From: Gammaproteobacteria bacterium
GTDB taxonomy: Bacteria; Pseudomonadota; Gammaproteobacteria; Steroidobacterales; Steroidobacteraceae
Assembly: GCA_010031985.1 (NCBI GenBank)
Contig: RGYP01000009.1
Location: 1 to 19,754, forward strand
Length of the DNA: 19,754 bases
Direction: 5' to 3'
A model generated the notes under the pieces. The model ran no database searches. It was not told where the DNA came from and saw nothing but the letters and a program-made list of their open reading frames with translations. Both the position numbers and the translations under genes were made by a program. Shown here one piece after another: positions 1 to 8,507 of the stretch (positions are counted from its first letter, which is position 1; each line of letters begins with the position of its first letter).

Positions 1-1538
1 TCGACCAACGCGAGCGGACCGTGCTTGAGCTCACCTGCCGCGTAGGCTTCGGCGTGAATGTAGGAGATTTCTTTGAGTTTGAGCGCTCCTTCCATGGCGA
101 TCGGGTACATGGTGCCGCGACCGAGGAACAGCGCATGGTGCTTGGGTACGAAACGTTGTGCCAATTCTCGAATGACGGAATCGAGTGCCAGAGTCTTCTC
201 GATCATGCCGGGCAGTTCGACCAGTCGCGTGACCAGCGTTTTTTCCTGCTCGGCGGTCGCGCCGTGCGACTTGGCGAGCGCCACCACCAAAAGACCGAGT
301 GCCGCAAGCTGGGTGGTGAAAGCCTTGGTCGACGCCACCCCGATCTCGGGACCCGCGCGCGTCAGCATCACGAGCTCGGACTCGCGCACCAGCGAACTTT
401 CGGGAACGTTGCAGATCGCGAGCGAGGACAGATAACCCGCCTGCTTGGCCAGACGCAGCGCGGCCAGGGTATCGGCGGTTTCACCAGACTGCGAGATCGT
501 CACGAACAGCGTGTTGCGCGGTACCACCGGGCTGCGGTAGCGAAACTCGCTCGCAATCTCGACGCTGCAGGGCAGGTTCGCGAGTTGCTCGATGAGGTAA
601 CGCGCCACCGATCCCGCGTGAAAGCTGGTACCGCAGGCGATGATATGCACGGCCTCGGTTCGACGAAAAATCTCGGTTGCCGCGGGACCAAACGCAGCTT
701 CGAGCAGACGCCCGTTGGCGACGCGCTCCTGCAGAGTGTCGGCGACCGCCCGTGGCTGCTCATGGATTTCTTTGAGCATGAAGTGCGCATACTGGCCCTT
801 GTCGGCGGCATCGGCCGACAGTTCGCTCTGATGGACCTTGCGCTCGACGGCGCTGCCCGAGCGATCGGTGATGTGCACGCTGCTGCGCGTCACCTCGGCG
901 ACATCGCCCTCCTCGAGGAATACGAAGCTGCGGGTTTGTGGCAACAACGCCGCGATGTCGGAGGCGACGAAGTTCTCGCCGTCGCCGAGCCCGATGACCA
1001 CCGGACAGCCCTCGCGAGCGAGGATGATGCGCTCGGGATCGGCTTCACTGACCACCGCCAGTGCGTAGGCCCCTTCGAGTTCTTTGACCGTGGTGCCGAC
1101 CGCCGCCAGGAGTGTCACACCACTTTTGAGATGATGGTGAATGCGATGTGCGATGACTTCGGTGTCGGTGTCCGAAGTGAAGGCGTAACCTGCCGCCTGC
1201 AACTCGGCACGCAAGGCCTCGTGATTCTCGATGATGCCGTTGTGGACGATGGCCAGGCCATCTGCGGAAATATGCGGATGCGCATTGCGCTCGGAGGGCA
1301 CGCCATGGGTTGCCCAGCGGGTGTGTGCGATACCGATGGGACCGTGGGTGGGCGAGGCGTCGATGGCGTCCTGCAGCCTCTGCACTTTGCCCACCGTCCG
1401 CACGCGCTTGAGCGCACCCGAGCCATTGAGTACGGCGACGCCCGCCGAGTCGTAGCCCCGATATTCGAGCCGCCGCAAACCCTCGATGAGGATGGGGACG
1501 ATGTCCCGTTGCGCAATGGCGCCGACGATTCCGCACAT
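1..1538 (-). CDS. glmS: Glutamine-fructose-6-phosphate aminotransferase (isomerizing), 3' end outside window
   Basis: GlmS converts fructose-6-phosphate and glutamine to glucosamine-6-phosphate, the first step to UDP-GlcNAc. The protein begins MCGIVGAIAQRDIV, so the catalytic cysteine of the class II glutamine amidotransferase domain is residue 2, exposed when Met is removed; this fixes the ATG at 1536-1538. The RGYDSAG and THGVPSERNAHPH stretches of the amidase domain follow. The first SIS sugar-isomerase domain starts near IIACGTSFHAG and contains SQSGETADT; the second is cut at the window edge after HGPLALV. About 512 of the roughly 610 codons usual for the family are present. It lies 118 bp after glmU on the same strand, as in E. 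coli. A purine-rich GGGAGG about 10 nt before the ATG can serve as the ribosome site. Confidence 0.97.
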   Translation of the reverse strand, partial: MCGIVGAIAQRDIVPILIEGLRRLEYRGYDSAGVAVLNGSGALKRVRTVGKVQRLQDAIDASPTHGPIGIAHTRWATHGVPSERNAHPHISADGLAIVHNGIIENHEALRAELQAAGYAFTSDTDTEVIAHRIHHHLKSGVTLLAAVGTTVKELEGAYALAVVSEADPERIILAREGCPVVIGLGDGENFVASDIAALLPQTRSFVFLEEGDVAEVTRSSVHITDRSGSAVERKVHQSELSADAADKGQYAHFMLKEIHEQPRAVADTLQERVANGRLLEAAFGPAATEIFRRTEAVHIIACGTSFHAGSVARYLIEQLANLPCSVEIASEFRYRSPVVPRNTLFVTISQSGETADTLAALRLAKQAGYLSSLAICNVPESSLVRESELVMLTRAGPEIGVASTKAFTTQLAALGLLVVALAKSHGATAEQEKTLVTRLVELPGMIEKTLALDSVIRELAQRFVPKHHALFLGRGTMYPIAMEGALKLKEISYIHAEAYAAGELKHGPLALV

Positions 1539-1559
1539 GTCCGGAGGGCCTCCCTGAGC

Positions 1560-1605
1560 GTCGCGATCCCGGTCGCGACCCGACTATTTTGCCCCTTTTT
1601 CGGGG
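1560..1605 (-). promoter_or_regulatory. Two short inverted repeats in the glmS leader
   Basis: The 118 bp between glmU and glmS carry two potential RNA hairpins read on the minus strand. One is a perfect 7-bp repeat, GTCGCGA/TCGCGAC (1560-1566 with 1573-1579), with a 6-nt loop. The other is CCCC/GGGG (1592-1605) with an A-rich loop. Neither is followed by a U-run, so they are not ordinary terminators. In E. coli the glmU-glmS junction is a site of mRNA processing and small-RNA control, so structure here could matter. No promoter of good quality was seen in the gap, and a regulatory role is inference. Confidence 0.35.
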
Positions 1606-1656
1606 ACTGAACACCGGCGCCTCGCGCAGGCCTCGGCTTGGCAAATACACCGATCG

Positions 1657-3045
1657 TCAGCGCTTTCTCTGTGGGCGCTTCCAAGCATCGAGCGTGACCT
1701 GCTTGGCGCGGGCCACGGTGAGCTTGCCGGCGGGTACGTCCTTGCTGACGGTGGAGCCCGCACCGATGGTGGCGCCCTCGCCGACCGTGAGCGGCGCAAC
1801 CAGCACGGAATTGGAACCCGTATGTGCATCGGCACCAATGGTGGTGTGGTGTTTGTTCGCGCCATCGTAGTTGGCGATGATCGTGCCGGCGCCGATGTTC
1901 ACGCGCGCGCCGACGGTGGCGTCGCCAACGTAGGCGAGATGGTTCGCCTTCGCACCCGTGTCCATCGAAGAATTCTTCACTTCGACGAAATTGCCGATGT
2001 GCACGTCGTCGGCGAGCTGGGTACCCGGCCGTAGCCTGGCAAACGGCCCGATGATGGAAGCCGCGCCGACACTCGCCTCTTCGATCACGCAGTGGGCGTT
2101 TACCCGCACGTCGTCGGCGATGTGGCAGTCGCGCAGCACGCAGTTCGGGCCGATGCGGACCCGATGACCGAGGGTCACGGCGCCCTCGAACACGGCGTTC
2201 ACGTCGATGAATACGTCACGCCCCGTGGTGAGCGTACCGCGTACGTCGATGCGCGCGGGATCGACCAGCGTGACGCCCGCCAGCATGAGCTCGCGTGCAC
2301 GGCTCTTGCGCAGCTCGGCTTCGAGTTCAGCCAGTTGCAGCTTGTCGTTCACCCCAAGCACCTCTTCGATCGTCGGCGCCACGAGCGGTGTCACCTTGAC
2401 GCCGTCGTCGACCGCCATGGCGATGATGTCGGTCAAATAATACTCGCCCTGTGCATTGGCATTGCGCAACCGACCGAGCCAGCGCCGCAAATGCACGACC
2501 GGCACCGCCATGACTCCGGTGTTGCCTTCGCGGATGCGCAGCTGCTCGGGAGTCGCATCCTTTTGTTCGACGATGCCGAGCACGCGGCCGGCGGCGTCGC
2601 GGACGATTCGTCCGTAGCCGGTCGGATCGTCGAGCAGCACGGTGAGCAAGCTCATCGCATCGGTGCCGGCGAGCGCGATCAATTCGCGCAGCGTTGTCGC
2701 ACGGATCAGCGGTACGTCGCCGTAGAGCACGAGAGCAAGCTCACCGTCATGAAGTGCGGGCAAGGCTTGCTGCACGGCGTGGCCCGTGCCGAGCTGCTCG
2801 GCTTGCAGCACCCAGGAGTGCTGCGGCACGGCTGCAGACAGCGTACTGCCGAGGGCTGCGCGTACCTGCTCGCCGCCGTGGCCATAGACCACGTGCAAAG
2901 ATTTCGGTGCGAGCGTAGCGGCAGTGTCGATGACGTGCCCGAGCAAGGGCTTGCCGGCCAGCGGCTGCAATACTTTGGGCAGGTCGGACTTCATCCGCTT
3001 GCCCTGGCCCGCCGCCAGAATGACGATCGAGATGCTCAGTGGCAT
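1657..3045 (-). CDS. glmU: Bifunctional UDP-N-acetylglucosamine pyrophosphorylase / glucosamine-1-phosphate acetyltransferase
   Basis: GlmU acetylates glucosamine-1-phosphate and then uridylates it to UDP-GlcNAc in the cytoplasm. At 462 aa it is full length (E. coli 456). The N-terminal nucleotidyltransferase domain shows LAAGQGKRMKSDLPKVLQ (residues 10-27), the GxG...K signature that binds UTP. The C-terminal half is a left-handed beta-helix built of hexapeptide repeats (IGPFARLRPGT, VGARVNIGAG, VGEGATIGAGS). The acetyltransferase histidine lies in NHLAYVGD (His about 369), followed by ANYDG. The ATG at 3043-3045 gives MPLSISIVILAAG, the expected start. Only 17 bp separate it from the atpC stop, so it is probably cotranscribed with the atp genes. 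Confidence 0.98.
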   Translation of the reverse strand: MPLSISIVILAAGQGKRMKSDLPKVLQPLAGKPLLGHVIDTAATLAPKSLHVVYGHGGEQVRAALGSTLSAAVPQHSWVLQAEQLGTGHAVQQALPALHDGELALVLYGDVPLIRATTLRELIALAGTDAMSLLTVLLDDPTGYGRIVRDAAGRVLGIVEQKDATPEQLRIREGNTGVMAVPVVHLRRWLGRLRNANAQGEYYLTDIIAMAVDDGVKVTPLVAPTIEEVLGVNDKLQLAELEAELRKSRARELMLAGVTLVDPARIDVRGTLTTGRDVFIDVNAVFEGAVTLGHRVRIGPNCVLRDCHIADDVRVNAHCVIEEASVGAASIIGPFARLRPGTQLADDVHIGNFVEVKNSSMDTGAKANHLAYVGDATVGARVNIGAGTIIANYDGANKHHTTIGADAHTGSNSVLVAPLTVGEGATIGAGSTVSKDVPAGKLTVARAKQVTLDAWKRPQRKR

Positions 3046-3062
3046 GCCTGCACGGCGCTGCG

Positions 3063-3491
3063 TCAGCCTTTGATCTTGCGTAACTTCTGGATCATCTTGA
3101 GCTGCGCCGCTGCACGGGCAAGCTCGGCGAGCGCCTCGGCCTGCTCGATCTTGTCGATGTTGCCCTTGAGGGCTTCTTCGGCACGCTGCTTGGCCTCGAG
3201 TGCAGCGGCTTCGTCCATGTCCTTGGCGCGCACGGCCGTGTCGGCGAGCACCGTGACTTTCTTCGGTTGTACTTCGAGAGCACCACCGCCGACGAAGAAA
3301 AACTGCTCTTGGCCGTCCGCCGTCTGCACGCGAACCTCACCGGATTTGATCATGGTGAGCAGCGGCGCGTGGCGCGGCGCGATGCCGATTTCGCCCTGCA
3401 TCGCCGGCACGAACACCATCTTCGCCGGGCCGGAGAAGATCTCGCCCTCGGCGCTGACGATGTCGCAATGAATGGTGCTGTCGGCGGCCAT
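3063..3491 (-). CDS. atpC: F1Fo ATP synthase epsilon subunit
   Basis: The epsilon subunit is part of the central rotor stalk and restrains ATP hydrolysis. The 142-aa product has the N-terminal beta-sandwich typical of the family (CDIVSAEGEIFSGPAKMV, then GEIGIAPRHAPLLT near residues 33-46) and ends in a two-helix domain rich in Ala, Lys and Glu (residues about 88-142). The length matches the E. coli subunit (139 aa). It starts at an ATG 27 bp after atpD and is the last of the atp genes; glmU follows after 17 bp. There is no terminator-like hairpin between atpC and glmU, which supports one long transcript. Confidence 0.98.
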   Translation of the reverse strand: MAADSTIHCDIVSAEGEIFSGPAKMVFVPAMQGEIGIAPRHAPLLTMIKSGEVRVQTADGQEQFFFVGGGALEVQPKKVTVLADTAVRAKDMDEAAALEAKQRAEEALKGNIDKIEQAEALAELARAAAQLKMIQKLRKIKG

Positions 3492-3518
3492 ATCGGTGTG
3501 TCCCGGTGCGCGTGGCGA

Positions 3519-4940
3519 TTACTGCAGCGTCTTCGCTTTCTCGACGACTTCGTCGATCGAGCCGACCATGTAGAAGGCCTGCTCGGGAAGGCTGTCGTAT
3601 TCGCCGGCCAGGATGCCCTTGAAGCCGCGAATGGTGTCCTTGAGCGAGACGATCTTGCCGTCCTGACCCGTGAATACTTTGGCGACGTTGAAGGGCTGCG
3701 AAAGGAAACGCTGGATCTTGCGCGCGCGGAACACGGTGAGCTTGTCTTCTTCGGAGAGCTCGTCCATGCCGAGGATCGCGATGATGTCCTGCAATTCTTT
3801 GTAGCGCTGCAGCACGGCCTGTACGCCGCGGGCAACGTTGTAGTGCTCTTCGCCAACCACGAGCGGATCGAGCTGACGGCTGGTCGAGTCGAGGGGGTCG
3901 ACCGCCGGATAGATGCCGAGCGCGGCAATCTGACGCGACAACACGACGGTGGCATCGAGGTGCGCAAAGGTGGTGGCGGGCGAGGGATCGGTAAGGTCGT
4001 CCGCCGGCACGTACACTGCCTGAATCGAGGTGATCGAACCGGTCTTGGTGGAGGTGATGCGCTCCTGCAGCACGCCCATTTCTTCGGCGAGGGTCGGCTG
4101 GTAACCGACCGCGGAGGGCATGCGGCCGAGCAGCGCCGACACTTCGGTGCCGGCGAGCGTATAGCGGTAGATGTTGTCGACGAAGAACAGCACGTCGCGG
4201 CCCTTCACGCCGTCTTCGCGGACTTCGTCACGGAAATATTCGGCCATGGTGAGACCGGTCAGCGCGACTCGCAGGCGGTTGCCCGGCGGCTCGTTCATCT
4301 GGCCGTAGACCATCGCCACCTTTGAGTTCTCGAGCTTCTCGAGGTCGATGACGCCCGACTCTGCCATCTCGTGATAGAAGTCGTTGCCTTCGCGGGTACG
4401 CTCACCGACGCCGGCGAACACCGAAAGACCGCTGTACTGCTTGGCGATGTTGTTGATGAGCTCGAGCATGTTGACGGTCTTGCCGACGCCGGCACCGCCG
4501 AACAGACCCACCTTGCCGCCCTTCGCGAACGGCACGAGCAAATCGATGACCTTGATGCCGGTCACCAGCAGATCGCGACCGCCGGCCTGCTCGTCGTACG
4601 ACGGGGCAGCGCGGTGGATGGACCAATGCTCCTTCGAGGCGACGGGACCGCGGTTGTCCTGCGGCGTACCGAGCACGTCCATGATGCGTCCGAGGGTCGC
4701 CTTGCCAACCGGCACCGAGATCGGCGCGCCCGTCGACTCGACCGTGAGACCGCGCTTCAGGCCCTCGGAGGCACCCATCGCGATGGTACGCACGACACCG
4801 TCGCCGAGCTGTTGCTGCACTTCGAGCGTGAGATCGGCGTCCTTGAGCTTGAGTGCCTCGTAGACCTTCGGGATCGATTCGCGCGGAAACTCCACATCGA
4901 TGACCGCGCCGATGATCTGCGTAATCTTGCCCGTTGCCAT
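3519..4940 (-). CDS. atpD: F1Fo ATP synthase beta subunit (catalytic)
   Basis: The beta subunit carries the catalytic nucleotide sites of F1. The 473-aa product begins MATGKITQIIGAVIDVEF, which is the conserved N-terminus; the reading frame is open upstream to about 5252, but that part lies in the atpG coding region and is not homologous, so the ATG at 4938-4940 is chosen. The Walker A motif GGAGVGKT is at residues 148-155 and the catalytic glutamate is E180 in GVGERTREG. The DELSEED loop that meets gamma appears as MDELSEEDK near the C-terminus. It sits 56 bp after atpG. An AGGG element about 8 nt before the ATG is a modest ribosome site. Nothing in the sequence suggests loss of function. 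Confidence 0.99.
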   Translation of the reverse strand: MATGKITQIIGAVIDVEFPRESIPKVYEALKLKDADLTLEVQQQLGDGVVRTIAMGASEGLKRGLTVESTGAPISVPVGKATLGRIMDVLGTPQDNRGPVASKEHWSIHRAAPSYDEQAGGRDLLVTGIKVIDLLVPFAKGGKVGLFGGAGVGKTVNMLELINNIAKQYSGLSVFAGVGERTREGNDFYHEMAESGVIDLEKLENSKVAMVYGQMNEPPGNRLRVALTGLTMAEYFRDEVREDGVKGRDVLFFVDNIYRYTLAGTEVSALLGRMPSAVGYQPTLAEEMGVLQERITSTKTGSITSIQAVYVPADDLTDPSPATTFAHLDATVVLSRQIAALGIYPAVDPLDSTSRQLDPLVVGEEHYNVARGVQAVLQRYKELQDIIAILGMDELSEEDKLTVFRARKIQRFLSQPFNVAKVFTGQDGKIVSLKDTIRGFKGILAGEYDSLPEQAFYMVGSIDEVVEKAKTLQ

Positions 4941-4996
4941 GTCGTTACCCTGTGCCGTGATTCGTTGATCGTTGAATGTTGAAGGTGGTGTTGCGC

Positions 4997-5857
4997 TCAG
5001 ACCGCCGCTGCGCCGCCGACGATTTCCGCCAGCTCCTTGGTGATCGCCGCCTGACGCGCCTTGTTGTAGACGAGCTGCAGGTCGCCGATGAGTTTGCCGG
5101 CGTTGTCGGAAGCAGCCTTCATGGCCACCATGCGCGCCGACATTTCGCAGGCCACGCTCTCGACGGCGCCTCGGTAAACCTGTGACTCGATGTAGCGCAT
5201 CAGTACGCCGTCGAGGATTTCGGCTGCGTTCGGCTCGTAGATGTAATCCCAACGCTCCTGCAGATCGTCACCGTCCAACGTCTGCACGGGCAGCAGCTGC
5301 GTGACCGCCGGCTTCTGCGTCATCGTGTTGACGAACTCGGCGTTGACGATGAACAGTCGATCGATCGTGCCGTCGCGGTAGGCATCGAGCATTACTTTGA
5401 CCGAGCCGAGCAAATCTTTGACGTGCGGGCGATCCCCGATACCGGTCATGCTGGCGAGGATAGGCACCCCGAGACGGCGAAAGAAACCCACGGACTTGGT
5501 GCCGAGAAGACAGAAATTGAGCTTTGCGCCTTTGCCCTGCCACTCGCGCATCAACATCAAGGTGCTCTTGAACACGTTGGTGTTGAGAGCGCCACACAGC
5601 CCGCGATCGGTCGAAACGACGATGACGCCGATCGACTTGGGTTCGCGCTCGACCAGAAACGGATGCTTGTAGTCGGGATGAGCCTGATTGAGGTGTCCGA
5701 TGACGACGCGGATCTTGTCGGCGTAGGGCCGCGCCAGACGCATGCGCTCCTGGGCGCGACGCATTTTGCTCGCCGCGACCATCTCCATGGCCTTGGTGAT
5801 CTTCTGAGTGCTCTTCACACTCGCGATCTTGGTGCGGATTTCCTTGGTACCGGGCAT
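4997..5857 (-). CDS. atpG: F1Fo ATP synthase gamma subunit
   Basis: The gamma subunit is the rotating shaft that couples the c-ring to the F1 catalytic sites. The 286-aa product has the two conserved terminal helices that form the coiled-coil shaft: KEIRTKIASVKSTQKITKAM with EMVAASKMRRAQ at the N-terminus, and SARMVAMKAASDNAGKLIGD with LQLVYNKARQAAITKELAEI at the C-terminus. The length equals that of E. coli gamma (287 aa). The middle Rossmann-like part contains IVVSTDRGLCGALNTNVFK. It starts with ATG 25 bp after atpA and ends 56 bp before atpD, in the standard gene order. Confidence 0.98.
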   Translation of the reverse strand: MPGTKEIRTKIASVKSTQKITKAMEMVAASKMRRAQERMRLARPYADKIRVVIGHLNQAHPDYKHPFLVEREPKSIGVIVVSTDRGLCGALNTNVFKSTLMLMREWQGKGAKLNFCLLGTKSVGFFRRLGVPILASMTGIGDRPHVKDLLGSVKVMLDAYRDGTIDRLFIVNAEFVNTMTQKPAVTQLLPVQTLDGDDLQERWDYIYEPNAAEILDGVLMRYIESQVYRGAVESVACEMSARMVAMKAASDNAGKLIGDLQLVYNKARQAAITKELAEIVGGAAAV

Positions 5858-5882
5858 GTCGTGCGTCGCTCGTGGGCCTGGA

Positions 5883-7421
5883 TCAGTAGGTGCCGGTCGC
5901 GACGAAGTCGTCGCAGATCTTCTTCAGCGTCGCTTCGTGCTTCTTGAGCACGGGCTCGGCATTGATGGCGTCGAGCGAGGCCTTGTGCTGCGAATTCGCG
6001 AACGACTGCAGCGCGGCTTCGAAATCGACGACCTTCTTGCGCTCGACCTTGTCCATGTAGCCGTTATTGACCGCGTAGATCGACAGCGCCATCTCGGCGA
6101 CCGACATCGGCGCGTACTGCTTCTGCTTCATCACCTCGGTGACGCGTACGCCGCGCTCGAGTTGCTTGCGCGTAGCATCGTCGAGATCGGAGGCGAACTG
6201 CGCAAACGCCGCGAGTTCGCGGTACTGCGCCAATGCGAGGCGGATGCCACCACCGAGCTTCTTGATGATGTCGGTCTGCGCCGCACCACCGACGCGCGAC
6301 ACCGAGATGCCGGCGTTCATCGCCGGGCGCGTGCCGGCGTTGAAGAGGTCGGTCTCGAGGAAGATCTGGCCGTCGGTGATCGAGATCACGTTGGTCGGCA
6401 CGAACGCGGTCACGTCACCCGCTTGCGTTTCGATGATCGGCAAACCGGTCAAAGAACCGGTTTTGCCCTTCACGGCGCCCTTGGTGACCATCTCGACGTA
6501 CTCTTCGTTGACGCGCGCGCTGCGCTCGAGCAGACGCGAGTGGAGATAGAACACGTCGCCGGGGAAAGCCTCGCGGCCCGGCGGGCGACGCAGCAACAAA
6601 GAAATCTGACGGTAGGCCACGGCTTGCTTCGACAGATCGTCGTAGATGATCAACGCGTCCTGGCCGTTGTCCATGAAGTACTCGCCCATGGTCACGCCCG
6701 AATAGGCGGACAGGTACTGCATGGCAGCAGGCGTCGAGGCCGATGCGGCGACGATGATGGTGTGATCCATCGCGCCGTTTTCTTCGAGCTTGCGCACGAC
6801 GTTCGCGATGGTCGACTGCTTCTGACCGATCGCGACGTAGATGCATTTGATGCCGGAGGACTTCTGGTTGATGATCGTGTCGACTGCCAGCGCAGTCTTG
6901 CCGGTCTGACGATCACCGATGATGAGTTCGCGCTGACCGCGACCGACCGGCACCATCGAGTCGATGGCCTTGTAACCGGTCTGCACCGGCTGGCTGACCG
7001 ATTTGCGGTAGATGACGCCAGGAGCGACACGCTCGATCGGCGCCGTGCGCGTCGCCTTGATCGGGCCCTTGCCATCGATCGGATTGCCGAGCGCGTCGAC
7101 CACTCGTCCGAGCAGCTCGGGGCCCACCGGCACTTCGAGGATGCGGCCCGTGGTCTTGACCGTGTCGCCTTCCTTCAAAGATTTGTAGTCGCCGAGAACG
7201 ACTGCGCCGACCGAGTCCTGCTCGAGGTTGAGCGCCAGACCGAAGAGGTTCCCCGGGAATTCGATCATTTCGCCGTAGCGAACGTCGGCGAGGCCGTGGA
7301 TGCGGCAGATGCCGTCCGTGACCGACACGATCGTGCCGACGTTGCGCGCCTCGGCGGCCGACTGGAACTTGTCGATACGCTGCTTGATGAGATCGGAAAT
7401 CTCGGATGCCTTGATGGACAT
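5883..7421 (-). CDS. atpA: F1Fo ATP synthase alpha subunit
   Basis: The alpha subunit alternates with beta in the F1 hexamer and carries the non-catalytic nucleotide sites. At 512 aa it is one residue shorter than E. coli alpha. The N-terminus (MSIKASEISDLIKQRIDKF) binds delta, and the Walker A motif GDRQTGKT is at residues 169-176. The arginine-finger region follows as GGAAQTDIIKKLGG preceded by MNAGISVSRVGG. An AGAGGA ribosome site sits 7 nt before the ATG at 7419-7421, the best Shine-Dalgarno sequence of the operon. It lies 36 bp after atpH and 25 bp before atpG. Confidence 0.99.
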   Translation of the reverse strand: MSIKASEISDLIKQRIDKFQSAAEARNVGTIVSVTDGICRIHGLADVRYGEMIEFPGNLFGLALNLEQDSVGAVVLGDYKSLKEGDTVKTTGRILEVPVGPELLGRVVDALGNPIDGKGPIKATRTAPIERVAPGVIYRKSVSQPVQTGYKAIDSMVPVGRGQRELIIGDRQTGKTALAVDTIINQKSSGIKCIYVAIGQKQSTIANVVRKLEENGAMDHTIIVAASASTPAAMQYLSAYSGVTMGEYFMDNGQDALIIYDDLSKQAVAYRQISLLLRRPPGREAFPGDVFYLHSRLLERSARVNEEYVEMVTKGAVKGKTGSLTGLPIIETQAGDVTAFVPTNVISITDGQIFLETDLFNAGTRPAMNAGISVSRVGGAAQTDIIKKLGGGIRLALAQYRELAAFAQFASDLDDATRKQLERGVRVTEVMKQKQYAPMSVAEMALSIYAVNNGYMDKVERKKVVDFEAALQSFANSQHKASLDAINAEPVLKKHEATLKKICDDFVATGTY

Positions 7422-7457
7422 GTGGGGTCCTCTGAAAATCCTGCGTCGACCGGCGCC

Positions 7458-7997
7458 TTAGGCGCCAGCCATGATGTTGCCGAGCCGTTCGACGCGCCCG
7501 CGCAGCGAGCCGTCGACCACGAAATCACCCGCTTGCACGACCGCGCCGCCGATCAGCGACGGATCAACCGTTGCCGAGAGGCGAACGGTCCGACGCAGGC
7601 GACGGGTCAGCGCCTGAGTCAGTTTTTCGGACTGCTCTGCAGTCAGCGGCATCGCCGAAGTGACGGTCACATCGACCGTATTTTCGACTTCGGCCCGCAA
7701 CTCGGCGTACTGCGTCGCAATCTGCGGCAGCAAAGCGAGACGGCCGTTGTCGGCGAGCAGACGAATGAAGTTCACCGCCTTCTCGTTGCCGCTCGCACCG
7801 GCGAGATCGACCACGAACTCGACCAGCGCAGCGCGCTGCACGTGCGGATTGCCGACGAGCGCGTGCACCCGCTCATCAGCAAGCACTACGCTCGCCCGCT
7901 CGAGCAACTCGCCCCACGCGGCGAGTTGTCCGGCGGCATGCGCGTGCTCGAACGCAGCGCGCGCGTAGGGCCGTGCGATGGTTGCCTCGTCAGCCAC
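7458..7997 (-). CDS. atpH: F1Fo ATP synthase delta subunit
   Basis: Delta joins the alpha hexamer to the b-subunit stator. The 179-aa product has the six-helix N-terminal domain (ATIARPYARAAFEHAHAAGQ at the start) and the C-terminal signature DPSLIGGAVVQAGDFVVDGS. The length matches the family (E. coli 177). The start is a GTG at 7995-7997 that overlaps the atpF stop by 8 bases (GTGGCTGA), so its translation is probably coupled to that of atpF. No ATG in frame would preserve the conserved N-terminal helix, which supports the GTG. Confidence 0.97.
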   Translation of the reverse strand: MADEATIARPYARAAFEHAHAAGQLAAWGELLERASVVLADERVHALVGNPHVQRAALVEFVVDLAGASGNEKAVNFIRLLADNGRLALLPQIATQYAELRAEVENTVDVTVTSAMPLTAEQSEKLTQALTRRLRRTVRLSATVDPSLIGGAVVQAGDFVVDGSLRGRVERLGNIMAGA

Positions 7998-8469
7998 GGG
8001 CGATGTCGTCCGCGAGCTTGTCGAGCAACTGTGCGTGCGTCTTGGCGTCGACCTCGCGCTCGAGCAGTCGCGACGTGCCGATCACGACCATCGAGCCGAA
8101 TTCTTTGCGCAGTTGGTCGCGCGCTCGGTTGGTCTCGCTGGCGGCTTCGTCACGAGCGGCGGCGACGATGCGCGCGCCTTCGCCCTGAGCTGCCTGCTTG
8201 GCGGCCTCGAGCGCCTCGTTGGATCGGCGCGCTGCCTGATCTTCGATCTGCCGGGCACGCTCGCGCGCCTCGCGGATGATCCCCTCGGCGCGGTGAGTGG
8301 CCTCGGCAAGGTCCTTCTGTCCTTTGTCGGCGGCTGCGAGACCGTCGGCAATCTTGCGGTTGCGTGCGTTAAGTTCTTCCGCCAACACGGGCGTGACGAA
8401 CTTCCCGATGAACCACAAGAGGATCAGGAAGACGATGATCTGGCCGATGAAAGTGGCGTTGATCGTCAT
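7990..8469 (-). CDS. atpF: F1Fo ATP synthase b subunit (stator)
   Basis: Subunit b anchors the stator in the inner membrane and reaches up to F1 as a dimeric coiled coil. The 159-aa product starts with MTINATFIGQIIVFLILLWFIGKF, a single N-terminal membrane helix (about residues 6-27), followed by a long charged Ala/Glu/Arg-rich helix to the end. The length fits E. coli b (156 aa). Only one b-type gene is present, so the enzyme has the homodimeric b2 form. The ribosome site GGGAG is 9 nt before the ATG and lies in the 3' arm of a hairpin (8478-8493), so its access may be limited. Confidence 0.97.
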   Translation of the reverse strand: MTINATFIGQIIVFLILLWFIGKFVTPVLAEELNARNRKIADGLAAADKGQKDLAEATHRAEGIIREARERARQIEDQAARRSNEALEAAKQAAQGEGARIVAAARDEAASETNRARDQLRKEFGSMVVIGTSRLLEREVDAKTHAQLLDKLADDIARG

Positions 8470-8477
8470 GGCCTGTT

Positions 8478-8493
8478 TCTCCCTCTCGGGAGA
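8478..8493 (-). promoter_or_regulatory. Hairpin with GAGA tetraloop between atpE and atpF
   Basis: Read on the minus strand, the 38-bp atpE-atpF gap contains UCUCCC-GAGA-GGGAGA, a perfect 6-bp stem closed by a GNRA-type tetraloop. The 3' arm includes the purine run that would act as the atpF ribosome binding site. Subunit c is needed in about ten copies per complex against two of b, and in E. coli differential translation of atp cistrons is known. A stem here could reduce atpF initiation or protect the 3' end of atpE mRNA. The structure is seen; the role is inferred. Confidence 0.5.
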
Positions 8494-8507
8494 CCTCCAG
8501 GGTTTGT

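Noticed and set aside
1592..1605. CCCC/GGGG hairpin as a terminator between glmU and glmS
   Set aside because: The stem is only 4 bp and no U-run follows on either strand.
4941..5252. A 104-residue N-terminal extension of AtpD
   Set aside because: The extra part lies over atpG, is low-complexity Arg/Gly-rich, and the canonical MATGKI start is present at 4940.
5808..8279. An 823-codon plus-strand open frame antisense to atpA, atpH and atpF
   Set aside because: It mirrors conserved atp genes in high-GC DNA, has Arg/Asp/His-rich composition and no recognisable domain. The same holds for long plus-strand frames at 21-1610 and 2092-3471.
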